Origin: Mallotus nudiflorus
Lineage: Eukaryota > Streptophyta > Magnoliopsida > Malpighiales > Euphorbiaceae
Direction: 5' to 3'
DNA length: 64,000 bases
Assembly: GCA_947683625.1 (NCBI GenBank)
Contig: CANTUR010000425.1
Location: forward strand, 806,001 to 870,000
Both the position numbers and the translations under genes were made by a program. The notes beneath the pieces are model-generated. The model saw nothing but the letters and a program-made list of their open reading frames with translations. It made no database searches and was not told where the DNA came from. Positions 9,860 through 20,381 of this stretch are shown one piece after another. Each line of letters starts with the position of its first letter. Positions within the stretch are counted from its first letter, which is position 1.

Positions 9860-12744
9860 AGAAAACTTCTTCTTCTTCCTCTCACTCCCCAACACCGAAA
9901 CCAACCCCCCCATCACCGTCCATTCTCCTCCGTTCAGTGTGCCTCCCGGAGCACCGCCTCTTCCTCCAACAGCTCCGCTGCCCCAGTCACCTTCTTTGGC
10001 ACTGTTTATAGCCTGTGGAAGTCGGAAGAGCCGAAACTCATCCTTCCTCCGTTCACTAACTTTTCAACCACCAAACTTGGTGATTCCAGTGCCGTTGAAC
10101 TCCATAGAAGTCGAATCCAAGCTTTTTGTAGCTTGAAAACTCGATTTGGTAAGGTTTTTATCTAGTTTTCAATTTCGGCCATTTTTTATTCTTGATTTTT
10201 TTGAACTTTAATCTTTGAGATTCAAGCTTAGTTCCTTCATAAATTATGCTTCCCTTAGTTTAATCTACACTCTGGAATTTTTATGGAATTTTTAAAATTT
10301 ATTTTGATTTTTGTGAATTTTTTATTATTTTATTATTATTTTCTAATTTTCATAAATTAATTAAATAAATTTTAAAATTGGATTTTTAGTGTTTATGGTA
10401 GTTGAAATTAATTTTAGAATTTAATTTATAATTTTTATGTAATTATTATAATTTTATTTAGTTTATGTCAATTTTGGAAATATAGGTTTTATATGTATTT
10501 TGTTAAAATTAATTGGTTAATTGAGTATAATTGTTGATTTTATTAAATTATATGTTGAGAAAATAATTTTAGAGTGTTTATATAATTTTTAGTGAATTTT
10601 TGGGTATTTATAGTATATTATGTGAATTTTTATATACTAGGGGTATTTTGGTATTTTGGTAGTCATTTTAGTTAAATACTAAGTTTAATTGGTTTTAATA
10701 ATTATTTGAGGTATAAAAATGATTTTTTTACAAATTGCTTACTATTTTTAACTAATTAAAAAAAAATTCAAAAATTATTTTCAAATTATATATAATATAC
10801 TATTTTTGTAAATAAATGGATTTTTAGTAAATTTTAGTATGTTTTTGGACTAATTGAGTAATTTGGATTTATAAAATGAATTTTCATTAATATTTGTGAA
10901 TTTATCGAGATATATCGATTTTTAATAATATTATATTAATATTAGGGTTTTTATGTAAATATCAGTGAAATAATTATTTTTAATGTTTAAATATTTAAAT
11001 TGCTATATTTTGGTATAAAAAGGGTATTTTTGGTATTTATGGAACTTTAATATATTTTGTCTATTTTCTTATGAATTGTGGGCCTCGGTCAATGGAATTT
11101 GCAGTTTGGGATTCCGACCAAGGGTTATAAGAATGTTTTGTGAAATTTATTCGAAGTGTGTTTTCTTGCAGGACCGGCTCTACTTTTTAAGTAGAGAGAT
11201 GTCCATTTTACAGAGGAGGTTCTATCGAATTTTTGGTAGAATTTTCGTAAAACGTGACATTCAGTCAAATTCCTATTCTCTGTCTGTGAGTAGAATTCTA
11301 GATCGAGTTTCTAGAAATTAAGTTAGATTTATTCTAATTTCATGTTATTTATTTATTTGTTAGTTGCACCGAGACCGAGGTCTAGTGGATCAGACCCGTC
11401 GGACCCGTCTCGAGGAGCGCACAACTATGAGTTATTATAATGTATATGCATTGCTTAGGTTGCATGATTTAGACTTTTATGTTTTAAATATCAATTTTTG
11501 CATAATTAACTATTTGAATATTTAAGTATATTTTAGGTATACTTTTAGTATATTTTTGGTATATTGTGAAATAAATGCATGTTTTCCTCTTTAATTAAAT
11601 CTAGCTTGTTTTAATTATATTATTGGTTTAATTTAATATGTTTCGTGATTTATTTGAATTGATTATACGTATATATACCTAAAATATATTTAGTTTATTT
11701 TAGGTATATTTCTGGTATATATATGGTATATTTGTTTATTTTAAATATCATTATGCATCATTTATTTTCTTAAATGTATGTTTGATATAAATGAAGGATA
11801 TCGATGAACATGCTTCCTAGTGGGTAGCACTAGGACTGAGCACGTACCGGTATGACAGTAGATTTTAGGTTAAATTACTAACCTATTGGTGGATTATGAC
11901 ATGATTGATATGATTGAGATTAATGTGATTGAGAGTGTGATTGCTGGAGCTCGGCTGACCAAGTGTCTCAGGGCCAATCACACCGACAGTCAGATTGTTG
12001 GAGCTCGGTTGACTTAGTGTCTCGGGGCCAGTCTACTGTCCAATTGGACTAAGTGAATTATTTTGGAACTAAGTGGGCCTGTATGGCTTAAGTGAGTTCT
12101 ATTGATATGTGAGATTGCAAAAATATAGGGTTCTATTTGATCCTTCATAAACTGACGGTTTTCATTATAAAATAATTTTCTTTGCATATGTGTGTATTTG
12201 CCTGTATATATACATATATTATATACTATTGAGTGTCTGCATTTGACATTTAGTTATGCATGTATATATATTATAATAATTCACTCAGTGAGGTCTGACT
12301 CCCCTCTGTTGATATTTTTCAAAAGAGTCTTCATCTTCAAACCTCGGCAGTAGACCTGTACAACGAATTTCTTCCGCTCCGGCTTTATTATGTAAATTGC
12401 TTACTTGAGTTTTAATTTTTACTCTAGACATTGCAGTAGTAGTTGTACTTAAATCTGTTGTGGGTTGTATTTGAATTATACTTGTATGAGATTTTGAATT
12501 TAGAGTGTTACTTTGAAAGATTTGTACTTAAAAGATTTCTATTTATAATATGAGATGTGATTTATGTTATTAAAGGAATCTAAGAAATTATTTTATATTC
12601 AAGATTTAATTTTCGCAACACAAATATTTTATTTATTTTATTTTATTGCATGTTTTTATTTTTTAAGGCTTGCTATGGGTTTTGAATTCGAAAGAATTCC
12701 CATTCCCTAGCGCCGATCATGGCCCCCTATTTTGGGTTATGACA
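9474..12744 (+). repeat. 5' LTR of element B (3271 bp)
   Basis: Starts TGTAATAACCCGAG and ends GGGTTATGACA, directly before the primer site. A (TA)/(TG) microsatellite lies at about 9600-9853. A pyrimidine-rich start-site region follows near 9855, then a GC-richer stretch to about 10147, then a probable intron donor. At 11162-11196 stand a TTGCAG acceptor and a hairpin. At about 11945-12040 is the two-fold LTR repeat with GGAGCTCGG. The 3' partner LTR is 29668-37960. Confidence 0.9.
9600..9853. repeat. TA/TG microsatellites in the B LTR
   Basis: Runs of TA at 9608-9625, 9728-9760 and 9788-9853, with a TG run at about 9800-9814. They sit just upstream of the inferred transcription start and may include the TATA region. 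The ORFs rich in Tyr and Ile across this stretch are artefacts of the repeats. Confidence 0.9.
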
Positions 12745-12748
12745 AAGT

Positions 12749-12760
12749 TAGTATCAAAGC
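12749..12760 (+). promoter_or_regulatory. Primer-binding site of element B (tRNA-Met type, mutated)
   Basis: TAGTATCAAAGC begins 5 bp after the LTR end. It is the TGGTATCAGAGC site with two G-to-A changes. Element C keeps the intact form at the same place. Confidence 0.85.
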
Positions 12761-12943
12761 GGAGTTTTGTATCACGACTTTAGTTGTATGAGTTGTGGCC
12801 CTAGTTTTTAGTGTTGTGTTTTCTTTTGAAACTACTGCAGTGAATTAAGTTCGAGTATGTCTTGATAAGCATTCCTTGATTTAGTTTTCTACGTTATCCT
12901 CCGTTGTCTATCTTGTATGAATCCTTCTATTTGTCTTTTCAGA

Positions 12944-13300
12944 ATGAGGAGGCGAGTGTGTGTCGCTCCACCAGTCGTTGAGGCCGAGGATGATGATTCC
13001 TTCCAGGATGAGGGTCTACCTCCTGAGCTGCCAGTTAGGCGCAGAGGTCGTGGCAAAGGTAGACCTCGAGGAGCGGTAGGTCACCGTAGACAAAGAGAGC
13101 TACAAGATGAGGAGCCTGTAGAGCCAGAGTATGAGGATATTCCTGTACCTCCAGTAGCTCAGCCTGTTCAACCTGCCTATCAACAGGGTATGTCTGACCC
13201 TGAGGTAGCTCTGTTTTATGCCAGAGTCAGTAGGATCGCCTTTGATGGGATGTCTAATCCATTAGATTTTCTGCATGCGATAAAGATGAGGACTCGGACT
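12944..13300 (+). pseudogene. gag of element B, 5' part (split by element C)
   Basis: The ATG at 12944 starts a frame with a basic Arg-rich stretch (R-R-R-G-R-G-K-G-R near residue 35) and then P-A-Y-Q-Q-G-M-S-D-P-E, A-R-V-S-R-I-A-F-D-G and D-P/N-P-L-D-F-L-H-A-I, the start of a retrotransposon gag domain. The reading frame is open up to the insertion point. It resumes at 25241 after element C. The ATG lies one base after TTTTCAG, a good 3' splice site. Confidence 0.85.
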
Positions 13301-16300
13301 TGTAATATCCCGTATTTTTTAAACATTTTAATATTTCATCGGGATATACAGTGTTAATAATTTTTGTACATATTTATGATATTTCATGAGTTGCTATTTA
13401 ATTAAAAATTGATTTTAATTGTTTTATATTATTTTAAGTAGTTTACGTAAAATTTTCCAGGACTTGCATTTTCGGGAAAATTGACACGTAAATTATTTAT
13501 TATTAATTATTTTAAAAAAATTTACGGACTTGCATGAATTCATATATATTTTTAAAGTACTAAATAATGTATACATGTGTATTTATTTATTTAACTAGGG
13601 TTAAATTAATTACCCTAATATTTTATTATTTATTAATTAGTTTTAATATTATTTAATTATTTTTAGGTGTATTAAATTTTTTAAATATTAAATTATATAT
13701 GTGTGGTGTATATTTAATGTGTGTGATTTTATATTATTTTAATATATAGTGTAAAGTATATATATATATACATTTAATATTAAACAAAAATTAAAGTTTG
13801 ATTTATTAATAACTTTGCCATTGAAGCTTCTCCCTCACTCCCGATCACTTCCCTCACCGTTCCGATCACTGTCATCCCGTTTTCTCATAGTCAATGTACC
13901 TCCCGGCGTGCCACCTTCTTCCCCAGCCTTCCCCGCCGCCTGCTGCAGCTGTTTCCGGCGTCAGGAAGCCAGTTTTTGGCCGAAAAGCAGAAAGTGGAAG
14001 CTAACGTCGATCGACGTGATTCCGGCCACCATTTTCGACACCGCCGGTCTCTTTCTTCTCCTTGAGCTCCGGTGAGTGTGATTCCAAGCTTTGTTTCACT
14101 TTAAATGGTCTTGATTTGCTTAGGTTTCAATTTTGGTAATTCGGCCATTTTAGGGTTCTTGATTTTTTTGAACTTCAATTTGATTGATTCATGAAAAGTC
14201 CCTTAACAACTGTTTATCCTAGTAGCTTAATCTTCATATGTGAATTTTTGTAGAATTTTTGGAGATTATTTTGATTTTTGGGTATTTTTGAATATTTTAA
14301 TATTGTTTTCTAATTTTCGAAAATTAATTAAATAAATTATGAAATTGTGTTTTATGATAAATATAGGTGTTTAAATGAATTATAGAAATTTATTTGGAAT
14401 TTTTATGAATTTCTATGTATTTATTTTGAATTTAATTAGTTTATGTAATTTTGAGAAAATAGGGTTAATTGTGTTTTTAATTGAAATTAATTAGTTAATT
14501 GAGTTTAATTATTGATATTATTGATAAATATGTTGAGAAAATTAATTTTGTGCACTTATATTATTTTTGGTGAATTTTTGGAGTAATTTTAGTATATTTA
14601 TATATATAGGGGTATTTTGGTAATTTTACACTAAATTGGCTAAAAATGTAATTAAATTGGTTTTAATAGTTATTTAAGGTATAAAAATAATTTATATAAA
14701 TTATTTAGTATTTTTAATTAATTAAAACTATTTTTCGTGAATTATTTTCAATTATATATATAATATACGATTTTTCTAATAAAATGAGTTTTTATCGGTT
14801 TTTACTGTGTTTTAAGGTTAATTATGTAATTTCTACTTATAAAATGTATTTTTATGTTATAAGGGTATTTTTGGTATTTCTATATTGTTCTGTGATTGTG
14901 GACCCCGGTCGGTAAACTGTAGTTTGGAGTCCGACCGAGGGGTTGTGGATGTGTTTCTGTGTTTGTTTTTCGAAGTATGTTTCTTTGCAGGGCCGACTCT
15001 ACTCTTTGAGTAGAGAGATGTCCATTTTACAGGGGAGTTTCTGTCGAATTTTTGGTAGAATTCTCGTAAAACATGATGTCCGGTCGAACCCTAATTCTGA
15101 TTCTGTGTGTAATATTCTAGATCAAGTTTCTAGGATTTTCTATTAGGTTTATTCTGATGTCTGTTATTTATTATTTATTTAGTTGCGCCGAGACCGAGGC
15201 CTAGTGGACCAGGCCCGTCGGACCCATCTCAAGGAGCGCACTAAGTGTGAGTTACTATTTTATATATATATATGCTTTAGGATGCATGATTTTAGAAATA
15301 TATGTTTTATTTTGATTAAATATGCATAATGATTTAATTAGTACTTAAGTTTATTTTTAGGGTATTTTTGGTTTATTTTTGGTATATTTTAAACTGTATG
15401 CATGTTTATTTAATGAATTATGTTTAAAATGTTTTTAAGTATATTTCTAGTTTATTTTGTAATTTAATTGGATTTATTTGATGTATATATACTCGAAATA
15501 TACTTGGTTTACTTTTGGTATATTTTTAGTATATATATGGTTTATGTTGCTATTTTATTCAATTCATGCATCATTTACTTTTATGAATGTATGCTTTATA
15601 TTTTAATGAAGGATATCAATAGAACGTGCTACCTGGTGGGCAGTACTAGGACCGAGTACGTACCGATACGCTTATAACACTTAGGCTATATTACTAACCT
15701 GTTAGAGGATATTGATTGGATTTGATTATTTGATGTGTGAGAAAGAATTTGGGAGTGTGATTACTGGAGCTCGGTTGATCAAGTGTCTCGGGGCCAATCA
15801 TACTGACAGTCAGACTGCTGGAGCTCGGTTGACTTAGTGTCTTGGGGCCAGTCTACTGTCCAAATGGAACAACTGAATATATATTGGAATAAGTGAGCCT
15901 GTATGGCTAGAGTGTTGTCTAACACTGTTTGAGGTTGCGATATTCTAGGGTCTATTTGATCCTTCATGAACTGTGATTTTCAATAAAAAATATAAAATGA
16001 TTTTATTGCACCTGTGTGTATTTGCTTGTATATATGCTTATTATATATATACTATTGACTGTGTGCATTGGCATTTAGTATGCATGTATATATATTATAG
16101 TAATTCACTCAATGAGGTTTGACTCCCCTCCGTTGACTATTTTTCAAGAGAGTCATCGTCTTCAGACCTCAGTAGCAGGCCTGTACGCCGGATTTCTTCC
16201 GCCTCGGCTTCTTTATGTAAACTGCTTATCTGAGTCTTGAGTTTTATTTTTATAATCTAGACACTGCAGTAGTTGTAAATAAATCGTGGGTTTTATGTAT

Positions 16301-16562
16301 TATATTTGTGTGAGTTATGTATCTTAAGAATTTGAACTGGATTTGTATTAAAGGAGATATTTATATATGAGATGAGAATTTGATTTAATTTCGTTTGATG
16401 GAAATATTATTTTGATAATTATGATTTTATTTCCGCTGCATTAAGTGTTATTATTATTATTATTGTATGTTTTATTTTATTTTTAGGCTTGCTACGGGTT
16501 CCGAATTCGAAAGAATTCCCATTCCCTAGCGCCGATCATGGCCCCTGTTTTGGGTCGTGACA
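13301..16562 (+). repeat. 5' LTR of element C (3262 bp)
   Basis: TGTAATATCCCG ... GGGTCGTGACA. TATA-like TATATATATACA at about 13757-13772 precedes a pyrimidine-rich region near 13825 that suits a plant transcription start. A strong donor CCG/GTGAGTG is at 14070/14071, acceptor TTTGCAG ends at 14990, a hairpin lies at 14997-15015, a donor GTGTGAGT follows near 15246, and an acceptor-like TTTTTCAAG stands near 16146. Confidence 0.9.
13757..13772 (+). promoter_or_regulatory. Probable TATA box of the C LTR
   Basis: A TATATATATACA run lies about 60 bp upstream of a CT-rich stretch (about 13825-13860), a typical plant start-site patch. The same arrangement occurs in the 3' LTR, where the TA run has grown (22017-22061), and in solo LTR E (about 47846). 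Confidence 0.5.
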
Positions 16563-16566
16563 AAGT

Positions 16567-16578
16567 TGGTATCAGAGT
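16567..16578 (+). promoter_or_regulatory. Primer-binding site of element C
   Basis: TGGTATCAGAGT starts 4 bp after the LTR end and matches the 3' end of initiator tRNA-Met, the usual primer of plant Ty3 chromoviruses. Confidence 0.9.
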
Positions 16579-16762
16579 GAAGTTCTGTGTCAGGTCTTAG
16601 ATTGTGTGAGTTGTGGCCCTAGTTTTCAAAGTTGTGTTTTCTTTTGGTAACTACTGCAATGAATTAGGCTCGAGTATGTCTTGATGAGTATTCCTTGCTT
16701 TAGTTTTCTGCATTATTCTTCCATTGTCTGTTTTGTCTGAATCATTCTGTTGTGTTTTTAGA

Positions 16763-18120
16763 ATAAGGAGGCGAACGCGTGTCGCTCCACCGATCGTTGA
16801 GGCTGAGGATGATAAGTCTTTTCAGGATGAGGTTTTACCTCCTAAGCAACCAGTTAGACGTAGAGGTCGTGGCAGAGGTAGACCTCAAGGAGTGGCAGGT
16901 CACCATAGGCAGAGAGACTTACAGGACGAGGAGCCTGTAAAGCTTGAGTTTGATGTTCCTGTACCTCTAGTTGTTCTGCATGTTCAACCTGCCTATCAAC
17001 AGGGTATGTCTGACCCTGAGGCAGTTTTGTTCTATGCCAGAGTTGGTAGGATTGCGTTCGATGGGACTTCTGATCCATTAGACTTCCTGCATGCGATTGA
17101 GACTCGAACTCGGACTGCTCATACCGAGTACCAATGGATTATGATCATCGAGTTGTCTGTCGAGGGACCAACTTTGGACTGGTTTATTCAAATGATCTAG
17201 CCCTATATGATGGCAATGACCTGGGCTCAGTTCAGAGAGCGATTTATGAGGAGATTCTGTCCAGAGTCTCTCCGTATGAGCTATCGTCTCCGTTTGACCA
17301 GCATTTCTCATGGTGATCGATCAGTAGAGGAGTACACCTAAGAGTTTCTTCGGCTGTTTAGATATGCAGAGGATTTGATGCGAGACTAGTATTTCGCAGT
17401 TACTACCTATGTCACCGGATTGGGTTCAGCATTTGTTTGTATGCCTACAGTAGGCCTTACTCTAGAGTCTGTGATTGAGTTGGCCAAGGAGATTGAGCTG
17501 AGGCTAGTTAGGCAGGGAGCAATGCCTGATTTTTACCAGCTGGGAGTTCAGTCGAGGGGATTGTAGACTACACCATATTCAAGTTTTCATGTTGGTTCGA
17601 GTAGTCAGCAGCGAGGTCCGACTCAACAAAGTCAGAGGCAGCAGCAGCAAGTGCATCGGAGCAGTAGACATGGCCGTGGAGGTCAGCGTAGGTCTTTAGA
17701 TTCGGGTCAGGTGCTTCGAGCAGCAGTAGTGGTCGTAGTTCTGGATCAGCTGCTAGTGTATGCTAGACCTGCGGTAGAGTCCATCAGGGATCGTGTTATC
17801 TGACGCCAATGACATGCTTCAGATGCGGGCAGACAGGATATTTTGCCAGATCATGTCCTCACTCCGGGTATCAGCAGTCGCAGATTCCGTGATTCCCACA
17901 GCAGTCGATTGCTAGTGCTGCACCCGTGCCATTTCAGTTACCCCCAGCCCAGCATCAGAGTTCCACTCAGCTTGTTCCATAGTAAAGTCATGGTAGAGGT
18001 ACTAGAGGAGGTGCCAGAGGTGCTGGCCAGGCTTTTACCAGTTAGCAGGGAGGTCGAGGACAGGCCAGAGTTTTCTATCTCACTCAGTAGGATGCTCAGG
18101 CATCTAATGCAGTCATGGCA
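16763..18120 (+). pseudogene. gag of element C
   Basis: Homologous to gag of B along its length. The start codon is lost: ATA stands at 16763-16765 where B has ATG. The basic Arg/Gly stretch, the A-Y-Q-Q-G-M-S-D-P motif and the gag core (E-Y-Q-W-I-M, W-A-Q-F) are present. In-frame stops lie at 17198, 17339, 17387 and 17564, and another in the zinc region near 17762. Two zinc-binding motifs occur at about 17760-17860; in the second (C-F-R-C-G-Q-T-G-Y-F-A-R-S-C) the His is Tyr. A one-base indel near 17700 shifts the frame. Confidence 0.85.
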
Positions 18121-18770
18121 CGTATTATTTTTGTTTGTTACCTGGATGCATGGATTTTGTTTGATTCGGGTGCCACGCATTCATTTGTTTCTCCCATTTT
18201 TGCTTCCAAATCTTATTGGCAAGCGGCTTTTCCTTTGTCTGTCACCACTCCCCTGAGTGATTCCATGGACACCAATATTATTCTTTCTGGTTGTCCAGTT
18301 CTCATGGGAGGTAGAGAATTACCCGCTGATTTGATTCTGTTGAATGTGATGGAGTTTGACGTTATTCTGGGAATGGACTAGTTATCTCAGCACTATGCCG
18401 TGGTAGATTGTCGGAATAAAGAGGTGACTTTCAGAATTCCTGATGAAGAAGATTTTAAGTTTGTGGGTGATAGGAGTTCAGCACCTCAGAATCTTATTTC
18501 TGCTATTACGACTAGGAAGTTGTTGAGGAAAGGTTGTTAGGGATATTTGGCATTGGTCGGGGATACTTCAGTGGAGAAGTTGTCACTACAGAAGTTCCTG
18601 TTGCTTGTGAGTTTCCTGATGTTTTTCCTGAGGAGTTGCCAGGTTTACCACCTTACAGGGAGATTGAATTCTGTATAGATGTGGTTCTAGGTACTACTCC
18701 TATATCTATGCCACCCTACAGAATGGCTCCTGCAGAGTTGAAAGAGTTGAAGGAGCAGTTGTAAGAGTTA
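18121..18770 (+). pseudogene. Protease of element C pol
   Basis: L-F-D-S-G-A-T-H-S-F-V at about 18160-18190 is the chromovirus aspartic protease active site (D-S-G-A), and F-D-V-I-L-G-M-D at 18357-18380 is the second block. Stop TAG at 18379 replaces the Trp of the G-M-D-W motif; a second TAG is at 18538 where B has CAG. A one-base deletion near 18585 relative to B shifts the frame just before the F-P-D-V-F-P-E-E-L segment that leads into RT. Confidence 0.85.
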
Positions 18771-19328
18771 TTGGATAAAGGTTTTATCGGACCTAGTGTT
18801 TCTCCTTGGGGTGCACCAGTCATGTTTGTGAAGAAGAAGGATGGTACCCTGAGACTGTGTATTGACTACAGAGAGCTGAATAAGGTGATAGTGAAGAACA
18901 AGTATCCTCTCCCGAGGATAGATGACTTGTTTGACCAGCTACAGGGTGCACAGTTCTTTTCTAAGATTGACTTGAGGTTGGGTTATCATCAGCTGTGGAT
19001 TAGTGAAGCTGATATTCCTAAAACAGCATTCTGCACTCGATATGGCCATTATGAGTTTCTAATGATATCTTTTGGTTTGACTAATGCACTAGCAGCTTTT
19101 ATGGACCTGATGAACATGGTATTCAGACCATATATGGATCAGTTTGTGGTAGTCTTCATCGATGATATACTGGTATATTCAAGGAGTATGGAGGAGCATG
19201 TATATCACTTGAGGATTGTACTACAGACACTGAGAGATCATCAGCTTTATGCTAAATTCTCGAAGTGTGATTTTTGGATGGAGAGTGTTTCTTTTCTTGG
19301 ACACGTGGTGTCTAAAGAAGGTATCTAG
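18771..19328 (+). pseudogene. Reverse transcriptase of element C
   Basis: 185 open codons: G-F-I-G-P-S-V-S-P-W-G-A-P-V, then L-R-L-C-I-D-Y-R-E-L-N-K-V, then K-Y-P-L-P-R-I-D-D-L-F-D-Q-L, and the catalytic V-V-F-I-D-D-I-L at about 19149-19172. All key Asp residues are kept. It is bounded by stops at 18762 (TAA for Gln) and 19326 (TAG for Gln). Confidence 0.92.
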
Positions 19329-19352
19329 GTTGATCCACAGAAGATTGAAGCA

Positions 19353-20378
19353 GTGTCTGAGTGGCCTAGACCGACTTCTGTTATTAAGATTTGGAGTTTT
19401 CTAGGTTTAGCCGGGTATTATAGGCGGTTTGTGCAAGATTTTTCCAGAATTGCAGCCCCTATGACTCGCTTAACTCAGAAGAATGTTAGATTCGAGTGGT
19501 CAAAAGCTTGTGAGAATAGCTTCCAGTTGTTGAAGGAGAAATTGACCACAGCGCCAGTGTTAGCTTTGCCTAATAGTGTGGATAAGTTCACAGTTTATTG
19601 TGATGCCTCTAGAGTTAGCCTTGGTTGTGTGCTGATGCAGAATGGTAGGGTGATAGCCTATGCTTTGAGGCAGTTGAAGAAGCATGAGCAGAACTATCCT
19701 ACACATAACCTTGAAATGGCTACAATGATTTTTGCTCTCAAGATCTGGAGACATTATCTGTATGGGGTGACTTGCGAGGTATTTACTGATCACAAGAGCC
19801 TTAAGTACATTTTCCAACAAAGAGATCTAAATCTGAGGCAGAGAAGATGGTTGGAATTATTAAAAGATTATGATTGTGAGATTTTATATCATCCGGGCAA
19901 GGCTAATGTGGTAGCAGATGCCTTGAGTAAAAAGTCCTCAGGCAGTCTTGCTCACATCAGTGTTAAGAGGAGACCATTGATCCATGAGTTGCATCTGTTG
20001 GTGGATCAAGGTCTGATGATGAAGATCAGTAGGTCAGGTGGACTGCTAGCTCAATTTAAGATGCGATCTGTACTGAGGGATCAGATTAAAGCAGCTCAGA
20101 GCCGAGATCCTATTCTAGAAGAGCTTGCAGAGAATGTCAGAGCAGGGAAGTTCACTGATTTCACACTTGATGATGATGGTGTGTTGTGGATCAGTGGTCG
20201 ATTGTGTGTTCCTAATGTGGATGATTTGAGAGAAGAGATCCTAGAGGAAGCACATTCTACAGCCTATAGCGTACATCCAGGTGTTACTAAGATGTACCAC
20301 AGTATCAGAGATTTATACTGGTGGGACGGAATGAAGAAGGATGTCGCTGATTATATTGCTAAGTGCCTGACATGTTAG
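19353..20378 (+). pseudogene. RT thumb, RNase H and integrase zinc domain of element C
   Basis: An open frame of 341 codons. RNase H: Y-C-D-A-S (first Asp), H-N-L-E-M-A (Glu), F-T-D-H-K-S-L (Asp) and V-V-A-D-A-L-S (last Asp). It continues into the integrase HHCC domain, with H-S-T-A-Y-S-V-H near 20253 and C-L-T-C at the end. The frame ends in a TAG at 20376 where B has CAG. The catalytic residues are intact. Confidence 0.92.
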
Positions 20379-20381
20379 CAA

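Noticed and set aside
9693..10165. Tyr/Ile-rich ORFs of about 140 codons
   Set aside because: Translation of TA and TG microsatellites followed by the LTR leader.
17843..18256. 137-codon ORF overlapping gag-pol of C
   Set aside because: It is the frame-shifted continuation of the zinc-finger region and a shadow of the protease frame; its homologue in B is short and broken.
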